Assembly: GCA_964035015.1 (NCBI GenBank)
Contig: OZ036006.1
Location: 6,452,541 to 6,516,540 of the forward strand
DNA from: Corallium rubrum
Lineage: Eukaryota; Cnidaria; Anthozoa; Scleralcyonacea; Coralliidae
Length of the DNA stretch: 64,000 bases
Direction: 5' to 3'
Below are positions 1 through 10,400 of this stretch, one piece after another. Each line of letters begins with the position of its first letter. The first letter of the stretch is position 1. The notes under the pieces were generated by a model. It did no database searches and was not told the DNA's origin. It saw only the letters and a list, made by a program, of their open reading frames with translations. Both the position numbers and the translations under genes were made by a program.

Positions 1-1212
1 AGATTTACTCCTACAATCTGCTGCTCGATGCTGTGTGCCCGTGCAGTTGAAGCATAATCCTTTCTTTGCCAAAATTTGCTTCCTGTTATCTGCAGAAACG
101 ATTTTCGTGCAGTCCACGCTCTTGTGCGTGTTTTCCTCGCAGTACACGCAAGCCCGCGAGGAGTTCTCGTGTCCCGAATCCCGCGCGTGAAATAAACGCT
201 TCTTCGATGGTGGCGATTTTGGCGCTTTTCTCGAATTGTTTTCTTCGATTGGATGTATATCTCGCCATTTCTTGAGTTGTTCGAGCAGATCGTTGAAGCT
301 CCAATCCTGCCAACCCTCGTTGCCTCGAACCAGATCGGCTTTAATGCCTTTTAGCTTGTCCAAAGTAGACCTAACGTTGCCTTTGACATCGGCGAGTTTG
401 CCAAGTGTCTCAAGACTTTGCACATTATAACGAAGTTGCTTGTAGAATTCGCTCACTTTCTTCGGATCCTCTCCAGCAATCACAGGTAAGCTCATGATAT
501 TCTGTACATAAGCATTGACCACATCAGAGGTTTGACCGTATTCTGCTTCGAGAATTTTCTTCGCTGTCGAATAACCTTCGTTGGTGAATGGAAGTCCATC
601 TATATCTGCTTGAACTGTTTCTGCAAGAAGTTCTTTCAAGTAGGAAAATTTCGTAAGCGTTGGTAGATTTGTGGAGTCGATCTGTGAGGTAAACTTGCCC
701 CAAAAAGGCAGCCACGATTCAACTTTACCGTTAAACTTGGTTATCGGAAGCTTAGGTAATTTGGCGGTCGATGAAAATGTTGACATGTTGTTTTGACTCG
801 CTTGACCTTGTTCGTCTTGCACCCTTTTCTCAAATGTAGCTTTTTGCTCCAATAACTCTTGCTCGAACTGCAGATTCTTTCTGTGTGCCATCATAGTTTT
901 TGCTTCTTCTTCACGTAAGTCGATTTCTTTGATCTTTTGTGTTAATTTTCTTATGCAATCGTCGGTTTTCGTCAGTTCATGTTCGAAATCTTTACCCCAC
1001 TCAGCGACCTGTTCTTCGCTTTCCCCTTTCGAAAATTTCTTCTCTTCAACGCTTTCTTTTAACTCGATAACTACTTTAGAAATGTTCGTAATCGAGTTTT
1101 TCTGTCGCTCACAGGCTTCACGATCATCTTTATCCATTGTTTCGTCGGTTTTGCTTAACCTGAATCGCAGTGCTTTCACTTTACTCGCCAGTTCTGTAAG
1201 TTGTTTCTCCAT
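1..1212 (-). CDS. Bel/Pao retrotransposon gag (5' part, runs off the left edge)
   Basis: An uninterrupted minus-strand reading frame runs from an ATG at 1212 to the window edge (404 codons, no stop). It begins with a long charged, coiled-coil-like region (about residues 1-135). A Pao-type gag core (DUF1759-like) follows around residues 145-330, with a motif reading LPKLPITKFNGKVESWLPFW. Two perfect CCHC zinc knuckles (CX2CX4HX4C) lie near residues 350 and 382, at + positions about 150-110 and 45-10. Gag packages the element RNA into virus-like particles in the cytoplasm. Protease, RT and integrase would lie to the left, outside the window. The open frame suggests a young copy. Bel/Pao is preferred over Gypsy because of the DUF1759-type core and the double knuckle. 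Confidence 0.87.
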   Translation of the reverse strand, partial: MEKQLTELASKVKALRFRLSKTDETMDKDDREACERQKNSITNISKVVIELKESVEEKKFSKGESEEQVAEWGKDFEHELTKTDDCIRKLTQKIKEIDLREEEAKTMMAHRKNLQFEQELLEQKATFEKRVQDEQGQASQNNMSTFSSTAKLPKLPITKFNGKVESWLPFWGKFTSQIDSTNLPTLTKFSYLKELLAETVQADIDGLPFTNEGYSTAKKILEAEYGQTSDVVNAYVQNIMSLPVIAGEDPKKVSEFYKQLRYNVQSLETLGKLADVKGNVRSTLDKLKGIKADLVRGNEGWQDWSFNDLLEQLKKWRDIHPIEENNSRKAPKSPPSKKRLFHARDSGHENSSRACVYCEENTHKSVDCTKIVSADNRKQILAKKGLCFNCTGTQHRAADCRSKS

Positions 1213-1271
1213 GTTGTTTCTCACGATATTCTCAGTTAGTCTTCGTTGTTATTAGGCTCTATCACTCACTA

Positions 1272-1288
1272 TCCCGTCGGAGGTGCCA
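1272..1288 (-). other. Primer-binding site of the Bel/Pao element
   Basis: Read on the minus strand, three bases after the inferred LTR end, is TGGCACCTCCGACGGGA. It begins with TGG, as expected for pairing with a tRNA 3' CCA end, and lies 60 bases upstream of the gag ATG. The tRNA species was not identified. Confidence 0.6.
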
Positions 1289-1291
1289 CTA

Positions 1292-1555
1292 TGTCGTAAA
1301 TAGCCTCCCCTTGTTTCAATACGACACTTCACTTGAATATTTTGTACATTTATTTCACTTCACTATTGTTTATCACGTTAGCCCGCACACACTCTCTCAC
1401 AACACCGTTTTGATCAACTCGTCTCAAGGTTACCCCCAGCAGCTCGTTACGTCAGATCGTGTTCTATTACGTAACTTCCGTTTAAATATATTACAGTCTC
1501 TGCCAATCTCCAACAACTGTACTTTAATAGACCCAAGAGATTCAATCAGATAACA
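1292..1555 (-). mobile_element. Probable 5' LTR of the Bel/Pao element
   Basis: The boundaries are inferred from TGT...ACA ends: the minus-strand LTR begins TGTTATCTGATTG and ends ...ACGACA, just before the primer-binding site. Inside it, on the minus strand, are a TATA-like ATATTTAAA near 1490 and an AATAAA near 1350, in the U3-then-R order expected of an LTR. The other LTR lies outside the window, so the ends cannot be confirmed by comparison. Confidence 0.5.
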
Positions 1556-1800
1556 TGATTTATATGTAATAATTTCTAACATTACATTTCCAAACAGTCA
1601 TTTGTTACATGTAAATATTTTAATGTACAGGTATTTATATCAATATAGTGCCATTGATAATGTTGTGAAAATACTGTAGTTGAATGTGTTCAATCAAACC
1701 AATTTAACAAAACTTAAATAAAAAGTTTTAACAAGTGTTCAGATATGGTAATAAATAATCAAAATAGAAAATTATTTGTTAGTTCTGGTACCAATGTTCT

Positions 1801-2070
1801 TTATTCCCACAGTAAATCACAGTTCATTGTCAAAGTGTACTTTCTCCACATAATATACAGTATATCTTTCTTGGTATAAACAACAAAGTCTGACCACTGC
1901 AAATGGAGTGTTGCCATGGATCCCTGCAGCTGATAATAGTAAGCATGTTTCCTTTTCAAATAAACTTTACCACAAGAGCACAAAATTGAGATCTGCGCAA
2001 GCTTCTTCAATTGTGTTCTCTCTCTTTGAATATGGGCATTTGACCTCCCCAAGACCTGTCCTCCATTTAT
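1801..2070 (-). pseudogene. Frameshifted YqaJ-type exonuclease fragment
   Basis: The minus strand shows the C-terminal half of a YqaJ-like nuclease domain. The conserved GEVKCPYSKRE block is read from about 2060 to 2030. The later HAYYYQLQGSMATLHLQWSDF block, from about 1945 to 1885, is in another frame, so a frameshift near 1965 separates them. The fragment stops at TAA about 1801. YqaJ-like nucleases are the second protein of some eukaryotic DNA transposons (for example ISL2EU) and are common in cnidarian repeats. This is a decayed remnant and not a functional gene. Confidence 0.6.
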
Positions 2071-2880
2071 TATCGAACTTTATATTCCTACTATTAAAAT
2101 TTATTGACAGCACTATTTGCTATTTAAGTACTACATAATTTAAATTATACAGTATATTTAATATTTACAAATTTATTTACAATTAATTTTATTAACAGTA
2201 TGTACTGTATTTAAAACTATTAAAAATTTAAGAATAAGACTACAAATTTATGTCAAATACATGTATTGTTGTATTTGTGAAGTTTAACCTTTGCCTGGAC
2301 TGGTTTATATATTATATTTATAAAGAACTAGTTGGAAATAGAATTTAGAATTCGAAAGCTAGCTAGTAATATCTATGTTACGAAGTTATTGTAAACTCAC
2401 TGTTTTAACAACTATTTGAAGTGTACAACACAGCGAAAAAAACAACGAAGGATTTTAAAGAAAATGCAAGTTTTAGTGCATATATCTTTTATATTTACAA
2501 CTTAAACTTAGTTCTAGAACTTCAATAACCTACTGGTTATTCGAAGACAGGAACCAAAGCAGCTACCAAGGGTATGCGAAACCAAACACAGTCAAAAGTC
2601 CAAGTGACAGTACATTGGAGATATAGCTTTTGAAAAGACTTGAATTCCGACTCACGGCCTGTATATTTTCGCGCCAAAACAGGCCTAGAATACTGTCTCG
2701 GGTGGCCATGTTTATCGAACAAATGATTTAAAAGCCATCACCGAGTGTGTCAATTTCAAGTAATGGCAAATTTACAAAGAGCCGTTCACAGCTACAACTA
2801 ATACACCATTTAGACAGGCAAACTACAGATGAATAGCCACAGAGCAAAATCTTTCGTTGAAGGACAATCAATACGGTTAC
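2071..2880. other. Non-coding stretch
   Basis: AT-rich DNA with short chance ORFs only. No domain, convincing splice pattern or repeat structure was recognised. Confidence 0.5.
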
Positions 2881-2884
2881 TTAC

Positions 2885-3041
2885 CTTGTAACAAGAAGAA
2901 ACACCTTGGTTAAAGAATGTTTTGTTCGAACAGCACTCGACTCTTCAACCTCTGTGGATTCAATTTTCTCGACAATGACACGGGCGATTTCTTTAACTTT
3001 CCTGCAGAATGTAATGAAGGGGCTCCTTGTTCCGTAGACAT
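2885..3041 (-). other. Candidate host 5' exon with splice donor
   Basis: Just outside the outer transposon, the minus strand has a GC-richer segment with an ATG at 3041, a 43-codon reading frame (MSTEQGAPSLHS...) closed at 2910, and a canonical donor AAG|GTAAGT at 2885/2884. It could be a 5' exon (UTR or uORF) of a host gene transcribed leftward. The downstream exons were not identified. Its promoter appears to lie on the far side of the 24-kb insertion. Confidence 0.28.
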
Positions 3042-3112
3042 GATTTAATTTCGTCCTCGCAAAAGAAAAAGTCGTGCAAATTGGCCAATTCTTCTTCGGA
3101 GTAAAATGCTCG

Positions 3113-3121
3113 CCTCGCGGC
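3113..3121. repeat. 9-bp target-site duplication, left copy (outer element)
   Basis: CCTCGCGGC lies immediately before the CACTCTCC terminus. An identical copy is at 27490..27498, just after the GGAGAGTG terminus. Confidence 0.85.
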
Positions 3122-3301
3122 CACTCTCCTCCGCAGAGGCTTCTTGAGCTTTTTAATGGGCTTTTCTGTGGGCAGGGCTAGGGGGGCGCGCGGGGGGATG
3201 TACTGAGACACATTGGGAAACATAGGGACGCAAAATTGCAAGCGCGCGGGGAAAGACGGGAAGACGGAAAGAAACGAGGGAAGCCTCTGCCATATAACGT
3301 G
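3122..3301 (+). repeat. Left TIR of the outer element (~180 bp)
   Basis: It matches the complement of 27310..27489. Both ends have CTCCTCCGCAGAGGCTTC at the terminus, then a GC-rich middle with indels, then GAAGCCTCTGCCATATAA at the inner edge, so the inner edge repeats the outer motif in inverted form. The CATATAA near 3290 is a TATA-like box about 45 bp upstream of the gene start, so the TIR may be the promoter. Confidence 0.8.
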
Positions 3302-3334
3302 CGGTTCTGTGGACAAATTTGCGGTTCTGTGGAC

Positions 3335-3398
3335 ATGGAGGAAAACGATAGTGAAATGGAAGAACTTGAATGGTCTCTTCATGATATGAGTCTAGAAG
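3335..3398 (+). CDS. DUF6589-like gene of the outer element, exon 1
   Basis: The ATG at 3335 lies just inside the left TIR. The exon encodes an acidic N-terminus (MEENDSEMEELEWSLHDMS) and ends in phase 1 at a canonical donor, GAAG|GTACGT. It joins in phase to the exon at 17052 across a 13.65-kb intron, most of which is the inner transposon. Before that insertion the intron would have been about 340 bp. Confidence 0.7.
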
Positions 3399-3653
3399 GT
3401 ACGTGTACAAAATTTGATTGAAATTGATAGCCAAATACATGATTTTTTTACATCGTCAAATTGTGAATTTGTCCGCCATTTTGGATTTGTCGATCGTTTT
3501 GTTTTATTGCCAATTTAATTGTTTTTATCAAGTGAATTATTTTATATTTCTCCCTTTTATGCTTTCCTTCATTTGCTTGGACCTTCTCTATAACTTACTG
3601 ACCAATTCTGAACATTTGTTACTGGCGATAAATACAAAAGTGAAAAGACCCTT

Positions 3654-3661
3654 GAATGTTT
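3654..3661. repeat. 8-bp target-site duplication, left copy (inner element)
   Basis: GAATGTTT directly precedes the terminus GGTTGTTGAG. The identical octamer follows the right terminus at 16969..16976. Confidence 0.9.
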
Positions 3662-6194
3662 GGTTGTTGAGCTGTGTAGCAGAGCACAGAACACGTCACA
3701 GATAATATCCTGTTGATTATCGTAATTATTTATATACATTTAGTGCTCACATTGACTATCATATATTACATACGCCACAATGACAAGGTGGTAAGTTGAT
3801 TTGCATGCAGTCTTAGAGCTCTGTCAGCCCAGCCAGAGTGCCAGTTTGCCAGAGAGAGTAGTTAATTCTCTGGCAGCCAGAGTGCCAGAGTTTACTAGTG
3901 TCCTTAGTGCCAGAGCGCCAGTTTGCCAGAGAAAATAATTAATCCTCTGGCAGCCAGAGTGCCAGAGTTTACCAGTGTCCTTAGTGCCAGAGCGCCAGTT
4001 TGCCAGAGAAAATAATTAATCCTCTGGCAGCCAGAGCGCCAGAGTTTACTAGTGTCCTTAGTGCCAGAGTGCCAGTTTGCCAGAGAAAATAATTAATCCT
4101 CTGGCAGCCAGAGCGCCAGAGTTTACTAGTGTCCTTAGTGCCAGAGCGCCAGTTTGCCAGAGAAAATAATTAATCCTCTGGCAGCCAGAGCGCCAGAGTT
4201 TACTAGTGTCCTTAGTGCCAGAGCGCCAGTTTGCCAGAGAAAATAATTAATCCTCTGGCAGCCAGAGTGCCAGAGTTTACTAGTGTCCTTAGTGCCAGAG
4301 CGCCAGTTTGCCAGAGAAAATAATTAATCCTCTGGCAGCCAGAGTGCCAGAGTTTACTAGTGTCCTTAGTGCCAGAGCGCCAGTTTGCCAGAGAAAATAA
4401 TTAACCCTCTGGCAGCCAGAGTGCCAGAGTTTACTAGTGTCCTTAGTGCCAGAGCGCCAGTTTGCCAGAGAAAATAATTAATCCTCTGGCAGCCAGAGTG
4501 CCAGAGTTTACTAGTGTCCTTAGTGCCAGAGCGCCAGTTTGCCAGAGAAAATAATTAATCCTCTGGCAGCCAGAGTGCCAGAGTTTACCAGTGTCCTTAG
4601 TGCCAGAGCGCCAGTTTGCCAGAGAAAATAATTAATCCTCTGGCAGCCAGAGCGCCAGAGTTTACTAGTGTCCTTAGTGCCAGAGTGCCAGTTTGCCAGA
4701 GAAAATAATTAATCCTCTGGCAGCCAGAGCGCCAGAGTTTACTAGTGTCCTTAGTGCCAGAGCGCCAGTTTGCCAGAGAAAATAATTAATCCTCTGGCAG
4801 CCAGAGCGCCAGAGTTTACTAGTGTCCTTAGTGCCAGAGCGCCAGTTTGCCAGAGAAAATAATTAATCCTCTGGCAGCCAGAGTGCCAGAGTTTACTAGT
4901 GTCCTTAGTGCCAGAGCGCCAGTTTGCCAGAGAAAATAATTAATCCTCTGGCAGCCAGAGTGCCAGAGTTTACTAGTGTCCTTAGTGCCAGAGCGCCAGT
5001 TTGCCAGAGAAAATAATTAACCCTCTGGCAGCCAGAGTGCCAGAGTTTACTAGTGTCCTTAGTGCCAGAGCGCCAGTTTGCCAGAGAAAATAATTAATCC
5101 TCTGGCAGCCAGAGTGCCAGAGTTTACTAGTGTCCTTAGTGCCAGAGTTTACTAGTGTCCTTAGTGCCAGAGTGCCAGTTTGCCAGAGAAAATAATTAAT
5201 CCTCTGACAGCCAGAGCGCCAGAGTTTACTAGTGTTCTTAGTGCCAGTTTGCCAGATAATTCGAAAATAATTAATTATCTGGCGGACTAACAGCTATACG
5301 TTGTCTGTAGTGCATAAGAGCACTGGAAATTTACTGTAAAAATGAAAACGAAACAATGTAAAAAAGAAACAATCGCATTATAAATGAAGTTTATGCAGTT
5401 TCATGTCAAAATAATTAAAATTCATACAAAAGTTAAAAAACAAAGATCCAATCAACAGTTTCTTTCCAATCGCAACTCTGCTAGGCTTCACTGCGGCTTC
5501 TAGTGTTAACACTATTACGTACAGTAAATACATTTCACTCCCTCTGCAATTTGATCGGAAGAAAATGGTTCATTCCAAACAAAGCCAAAGCGAGATGCTG
5601 AGCATCGACAGCTATCTGACAATTCATTTCTTCACATAACGACTGGGTGGTATTAAACTCTAATTTTTATGGGAGGCCGCACCCAAATTGTTGAGACTCA
5701 CATGGTCGGAGCATTTGTTCGGAGTCAGTAATATATCACCACATAGCTTATTTTAAAGTACCTCTCTTCACTAAGAATTTCCAAAAAACGCACTAGATTT
5801 TGTGAAGATTTAAAAACGGCGGGAGAATAACTAATAAATAACAATGTGTGGAACTAATTCGTTTAGGTACAAACCGGATATAAGCTAATGTGCTGCCATA
5901 TGATAATTATGATTGCTCAGTACCGCTAAACAAGCAGTCCCTAAATCCGGTGTACAAGAAAATTGCGCAAAGGTCGCGTCTCGTTCAATCCACACAGCAC
6001 AACTCAACCCAACACGATAAAGCAGAATATAGTACATATTATCCAATATCCACGTCGGAACGGAAAATCCGTTGTTGAAACAGCATGTTGCTGTCACCAT
6101 CAGTCTGATCAGTATCGACGTTATGTTCTTAGTACATTCCGCTTGCACGTGAATATTTATCAGGTAAGAATCGCTATAAGCGTCCCCACAGGGC
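3662..6194 (+). repeat. Left giant TIR of the inner element
   Basis: Its reverse complement is found at 14633..16968. It runs from GGTTGTTGAGCTGTGTAGC through the 77-bp repeat array and a ~900-bp unique part to GTCCCCACAGGGC. Visual comparison shows only scattered differences, which implies a recent or homogenised pair. No coding sequence was found. Confidence 0.88.
3868..5260 (+). repeat. 77-bp tandem repeat array (left, about 18 copies)
   Basis: The period is exactly 77 bp: the AATCCTCTGG mark recurs at 3941, 4018 and 4095. Each unit contains the hyphenated palindrome CTCTGGCAGCCAGAG and several more CTGGC/GCCAG half-sites, then AAAATAATTAAT. Rare variants recur 616 bp apart (TTACCAGTG at 3971 and 4587; AACCCTCTGG near 4404 and 5020), revealing an 8-unit higher-order duplication. 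These are likely subterminal transposase-binding sites. Confidence 0.92.
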
Positions 6195-7421
6195 ACAGAT
6201 TATATATTATAAAGATGGGAATGTCAACAAAGAAGTGAACTCTGACCATCGAAAATAGCGAATATTATTAATTAGGGAAACGTTTAAACATTGCTAGAAT
6301 CAATCGCCTCAACCGTCTGCCTCATGGGTTCACAGCAAACACAAGAAAAACATTCTTGGCCGTAAAAAGCCACTGAAACTGAAGCTTCCGAAAAAATATT
6401 TTCATCGGCAGATTTGGATTTTATGTCGAGAGCTCTTGGGTATTTTACTTCATATCAACAGTCTTTTTTTTTACCAAGTGAGTTCATCAGGCAAGAAAAT
6501 GAAAGGTATTTGAACAGAATGTTATTCCGTATTAATAAAGTACAAGCCATGCACTGTATATTTTAGCTAGTTTTGCTTGGCTCTTGAACACAACAAGGCC
6601 AGAAAATAATTTCAGACTTTGTTACAGTTCTCTCATAATATGTAAACATAGTGTTGTTGTTTTTTGCTGTCTTAAAAAGTCTCAAAGGCGGTGCTTTTTA
6701 ACTTTAAGATTTGTTCAAGAAATTATTTGTTTGTTTGCTTGTAATTGGATATTTAGTTCTTTCGCCCTCGTTTATTTAAAACTTCCCTGTTAAAGCCCTT
6801 ATACATACCTATAGTGGTATATACTTACCGATAATATTTTAGTGATTTCAATGCTATATATTTTATTTGTATCAGTACTAAGAAAAATAGATTAAAGTCT
6901 ATAAAAGGTGTCACTCAAAATCGCTGGAAATTTCCGTATCCAAACATCCAATCAACGCTTGCGTAGTATACATGTTGTTTTATAAGACACTTTACCCAAT
7001 TATTATGCTATTATTATGTATTTAAGATGTGAAAAACTCTTATATTTAATTAAAATGAAGATCGATAGAATACTTACAAAACGAGGAGAGTCAATCCTGG
7101 TTTTCATATGTCGCATTTCATCGCCGATTATCGCCGGTACAGCTTTGCGATGAATTGCGACGAGATAGGATTATTAAAACCGGCAATCGGGGACAATACC
7201 CGCTCATATCGGCAAAGAAGAAAAAAAATTGTTTCCCCCGAAATGATTAAGTAGTAAGACTAGAATATGAACTACAAGAATTAATTAAAATGAGATATAA
7301 AGTTCCCATAAACAACCATACTTCTATAGTATAGAAAAACAAATGTACGGAAAAGTTTGCAGTTTTTTGACTATGATACAGGTCCTTTGAAGACATCGTC
7401 TCTTATGGACAATCGAAAACG
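6195..7421. other. Non-coding core of the inner element, left side
   Basis: AT-rich sequence between the left TIR and the transposase stop codon. It holds only short ORFs with no recognisable domain. It probably contains the transposase 3' UTR and transcription end. Confidence 0.5.
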
Positions 7422-10400
7422 TCATGTCTCTGTTAGATTCTCTTCAACTTGTTGTAGGTACAGTTGACGAAATAATTCTGCTTCCTGGATTGTTTTCTTC
7501 AGCATCTGTTTTATCACTTTGTTGTCCTTTCTACTCAAAAGTAGATTAATGCCTTGGAGTTCAGTCACAATTTTTACCAACTCATTATATGATGTAGCAA
7601 TGTCATCTTCACTTGGCTCTTTTCCTTTTCCAATCATATGGTCAACGAGTGATTTCAAGACATACTTCTCCATGGTGTTCCAATTTGGATCCTTTGGTTT
7701 CTCACCGCATTGCAGCATGTAATCCAGGCTCGTCGTTCGCAAACCCTGCATGCACTGTTTTTCACGTTTTCGTTGTCTTCCTTTATGATTGTTGTTAGAA
7801 GGCGGTGTATTCTGGTCTGATTTCTTGCCGTGAGGGTTGTTGCAATTCAGGCAATAACATAATGACGAACACTTCTTCAGCTCACGAAAGCAAGGGCACT
7901 GTGAACGACGTTCTCCTGGTATTTGAAAGCAGAAGGCTTTTTCTTTGGTCTGCTTTGCTGCACCTCGCCCACAACGACAACCTTTTCTTTGGTGATGGTC
8001 TTGGTCAGGGCATGTAGGAACTGGCGCAATGCTTCCACGGTTGGTAGAATCTGTTTCACACACTACTTCATTTGTTTCGATGTTGCTGGATTCTACCACT
8101 GCGTCATAATGCCCACATCCAGAATGGTTAAAGGCTAAGTAAAGGGGATAGCTTATTAAGGCCTTTCCTCTTGGGACTATTGGTAAGGTTTCCATTCTTC
8201 GCATGGAAGTAAAAAGTACAACATTTATTTGAAGTATATTTGCAAGGCCAGTAGCCATAATGTTCCCCAGTTCACCAGCGAAGACGCCAGGTTTCTTGTA
8301 CGATTGTGCTAGCTCTTGGAAAGACATTTGTTGAGTAGTAACAAATTTTTCATATTCTCTCGCATTTTCAAGCCATTCAGTCACCAAAAGGTTGCGTAAC
8401 TGGAGAACATTGGTTGCAAGGTCCGCATCAAAACATAATTTTAAATTTTGTAAATATGCAGTGTAGCTTTGGTATTTTCTGGAGGAAACGATCTGCTTCA
8501 GACCAAATATAGTGGAAGTAAAGAGACAATCGCCATCTGGAGGGGATTTTACAAACTCCATATTGTATGAAGTCAATGTACTTTCCAAACGTTCTATACT
8601 CTCTTCTTGTTCCGCAGTCTTGTTGACGCAGCTTCCAAAAGCAAACAGTGCAGGATTTGACATTAGATTCACATGATTGGTGTTGAACGCCCGATTTCCT
8701 CCATTAGTTTTTGTCAAACTTTCCACAACAGAAGCAAGATTTGTCGCTCTATCTAAAATTTCTTTCACTTCTTCATTTTCCAGTTTAAAGTCAGAATTAT
8801 TTAAAAGATCTTCTAAATCTTGCCCCTCCCCATCCCAGTTGCAATCTGCAAACAAATCGCAATAAGACAATGGTATAGCATCTTCGCTAGAGTTAAATCT
8901 TCTTTCGCTTGAAACTCCTACACCAAAAATTTCCTTTGCATCGTTTTTGTTGAAACTTGATGATATATTACAAGAATCGATTACAGGTACCACTTTTATT
9001 TTCTTGTCGGCAGAATTTCCTAATTTTCTCTTTTCGTTCCATACGTAAAGAAATGTTGTAAAAAGGGCTACCGCCAGATGTACACCGATACGTACTTTAG
9101 TTGCACTTCTACGCAGACATTTGTGAAGGTTTTCGTTACGCTCAGTACCACACCCAGGTGGAATATTGGACAAGCAACCCTTCTTGATGTGTTCCCTGAG
9201 GTGTACAATCTCTTTCAGTGCATCCAATGTCAAAACTGGTTTATCTTCAAAAAGCACGTCCTTCCACGTAAGCACGAAATCATCTATCTGTTTGTTTAGC
9301 GTCTCAGGGCTAGGAGTATGTTCTTTGCGATTTTCCCCATGATCACTTGGATGACGAAATGTAAGTGAAAATGCTTGAGCACAATGAAAACTAAACGGGT
9401 GTCTTTTAGGAATCTTTTTTACTGTTCTTTGTACCGCATGAAAGACATCTAGTTTAACCGTGAAATTCTCACCGAACACAGACTGGAGCTTTTTCCTCCA
9501 CGAGCAACAGTTGTCTGTAAAACACAAGTCGACATTTTTGCCCTGTTGTTTAAATCTTCTCTCTAGTCCTTTCAAAAGGTCTTCCACTTTAGTGAAGGCT
9601 GTACCATAAGTTAATTGCCAAGCGATTACGCATCCTATTTCATTCATGACACAGAACATGGAATCGTATTGCTTTTCCCAACGTGAATCACATTTTCGAG
9701 TTGCTCCAATATTTGCTGCCACTTTAAAAGTGTGATCAATGGATATCCACTCGGCGGAATGTTCAGTCATCTTGTGTGTGTACGCTTGTTGCTTTTTTTC
9801 GAAATCATAAATAAAACAATCTCTTATTACGGTTATGCTTGGTGCTTTATACTCATCTGGTACGTCAGGAGGGAACCTTTCGGGTTCGTGATCAGAAAAC
9901 GTCGGGATGTCGTTTGCAGATGCGAAAAGTTTAAAATCTTCTTCAAAAGAAATACGCTTTCTAGTGTATGCCTCCATGTATATTTGACTCAGCATTGAAT
10001 GAATGTGCTCCATTTTTAAACCAGATGTTATATAACAAACAATGCTTTGCTGAAGCTCGCGTGTTACTCCTCTGATATGTGATAAAATGAACGGTCTTCG
10101 TGATTCCAGTACAAGGTTCAATATAGTTGGGTCGTGAGCAATTATCTCAGCATGTTGCCCTGTGCATCGATAAACTCGGCTGACTAAGTAAATTGGTCCA
10201 TTTACCCCATATAATAATCTACATGACTCTCGCTGGCTATGGCAGTCTTTCCAATGTGCACTCCGAAGGGTTCGATCATCCGAACTGATTTGACATTCCG
10301 ACCGAGGACATTTGATTGCACCACCTAGGCACGCAAGCTGATTTAGTGGATCCCAGAACAACAGGACTGGACGCATGTAATCGTAAGGGTCAGGAACCAG

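Noticed and set aside
3868..5260. Regular direct repeats resembling a CRISPR array
   Set aside because: The whole 77-bp unit repeats without variable spacers, an inverted copy exists at the other TIR, and the DNA is eukaryotic.
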